Source of the DNA: Verrucomicrobiia bacterium
GTDB lineage: Bacteria; Verrucomicrobiota; Verrucomicrobiia; Verrucomicrobiales; Akkermansiaceae
Assembly (NCBI GenBank): GCA_947462875.1
Contig: CANHQJ010000002.1
Coordinates: 186,001-250,000, forward strand
Direction: 5' to 3'
Length of the DNA stretch: 64,000 nt
The notes beneath the pieces are model-generated. The model did no database searches, was not told the origin of the DNA, and saw only the letters and a program-made list of their open reading frames with translations. Position 1 is the stretch's first letter, and every line of letters begins with the position of its first letter. Both the position numbers and the translations under genes were made by a program. Below, one piece after another: positions 63,956 to 64,000 of the stretch.

Positions 63956-64000
63956 TGCGCGGGTTTGTGGCGAGGTGTGATTGACAGGGGCGGGTGGGGG

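Noticed and set aside
1-64000. tRNA, rRNA, CRISPR, insertion sequence or prophage
   Set aside because: I looked for cloverleaf-like conserved T-loop words, regular short direct repeats, transposase motifs and integrase genes, and found none that could be supported.

Overview
The window looks like a chromosomal segment of a verrucomicrobium, most likely order Verrucomicrobiales (Akkermansia/Luteolibacter/Prosthecobacter relatives). The evidence is a complete five-gene pilus-like cluster of the Amuc_1098 to Amuc_1102 type next to recA, an autotransporter-associated beta-strand repeat protein with the usual verrucomicrobial C-terminal domain, a DUF1501/PPC-domain secreted pair, a GldA/F/G plus DUF4340 operon, and a recA promoter carrying a TGTTC-N4-GAACA box, which I recall as the verrucomicrobial LexA motif. 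The DNA is GC-rich, so most real genes have long false open frames on the opposite strand. I saw no tRNA, rRNA, CRISPR array, insertion sequence or phage gene.

Layout. 0-3.4 kb (minus): a Tat-exported DUF1501 protein followed by a PPC-domain secreted protein that runs off the left edge. 3.6-5.6 kb (plus): a NarL-type response regulator and its HisKA_3 sensor kinase. 5.6-13.9 kb: a putative inorganic-carbon module, with sulP and a DUF2490 gene on minus, divergent from dabA (DUF2309) and two NuoL/NuoM-like subunits on plus. The shared intergenic region carries a striking inverted repeat. 13.9-17.5 kb: a small ORF, an alpha/beta hydrolase, and a LysR regulator divergent from a pirin gene and a frameshifted FMN reductase.

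17.5-34.9 kb (minus): one tightly packed nine-gene operon. It runs moxR, DUF58, batA-like, vWA, a giant DUF4175-like membrane protein, an SGNH/SASA esterase, a prenyltransferase-fold repeat protein, a transglutaminase-like protein and a redoxin/TPR protein. Starts and stops repeatedly overlap. I read it as a MoxR/Bat envelope system with four secreted partners of unknown role.

35.1-37.4 kb (plus): a YwlE-like low-molecular-weight phosphatase and a natural RpiB-GlyA fusion, echoing the Bacillus ywlE-ywlF-ywlG-glyA order. 37.4-44.7 kb (minus): a DUF2233 glycosidase and a mechanosensitive-channel-like protein, then the ABC ATPase, permease, GldG-like and DUF4340 operon with a strong terminator. 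44.9-46.0 kb: an EF-hand protein, a small membrane protein and ndk. 46.2-50.6 kb: the autotransporter repeat protein, broken by an apparent frameshift. 50.7-55.0 kb: manA, a membrane-fused PRXL2-like redox protein, an unidentified secreted protein and aroD. 55.1-62.6 kb (plus): the pilus-like cluster ending in a secretin and a strong terminator. 62.8-63.8 kb (minus): recA behind a probable SOS promoter.
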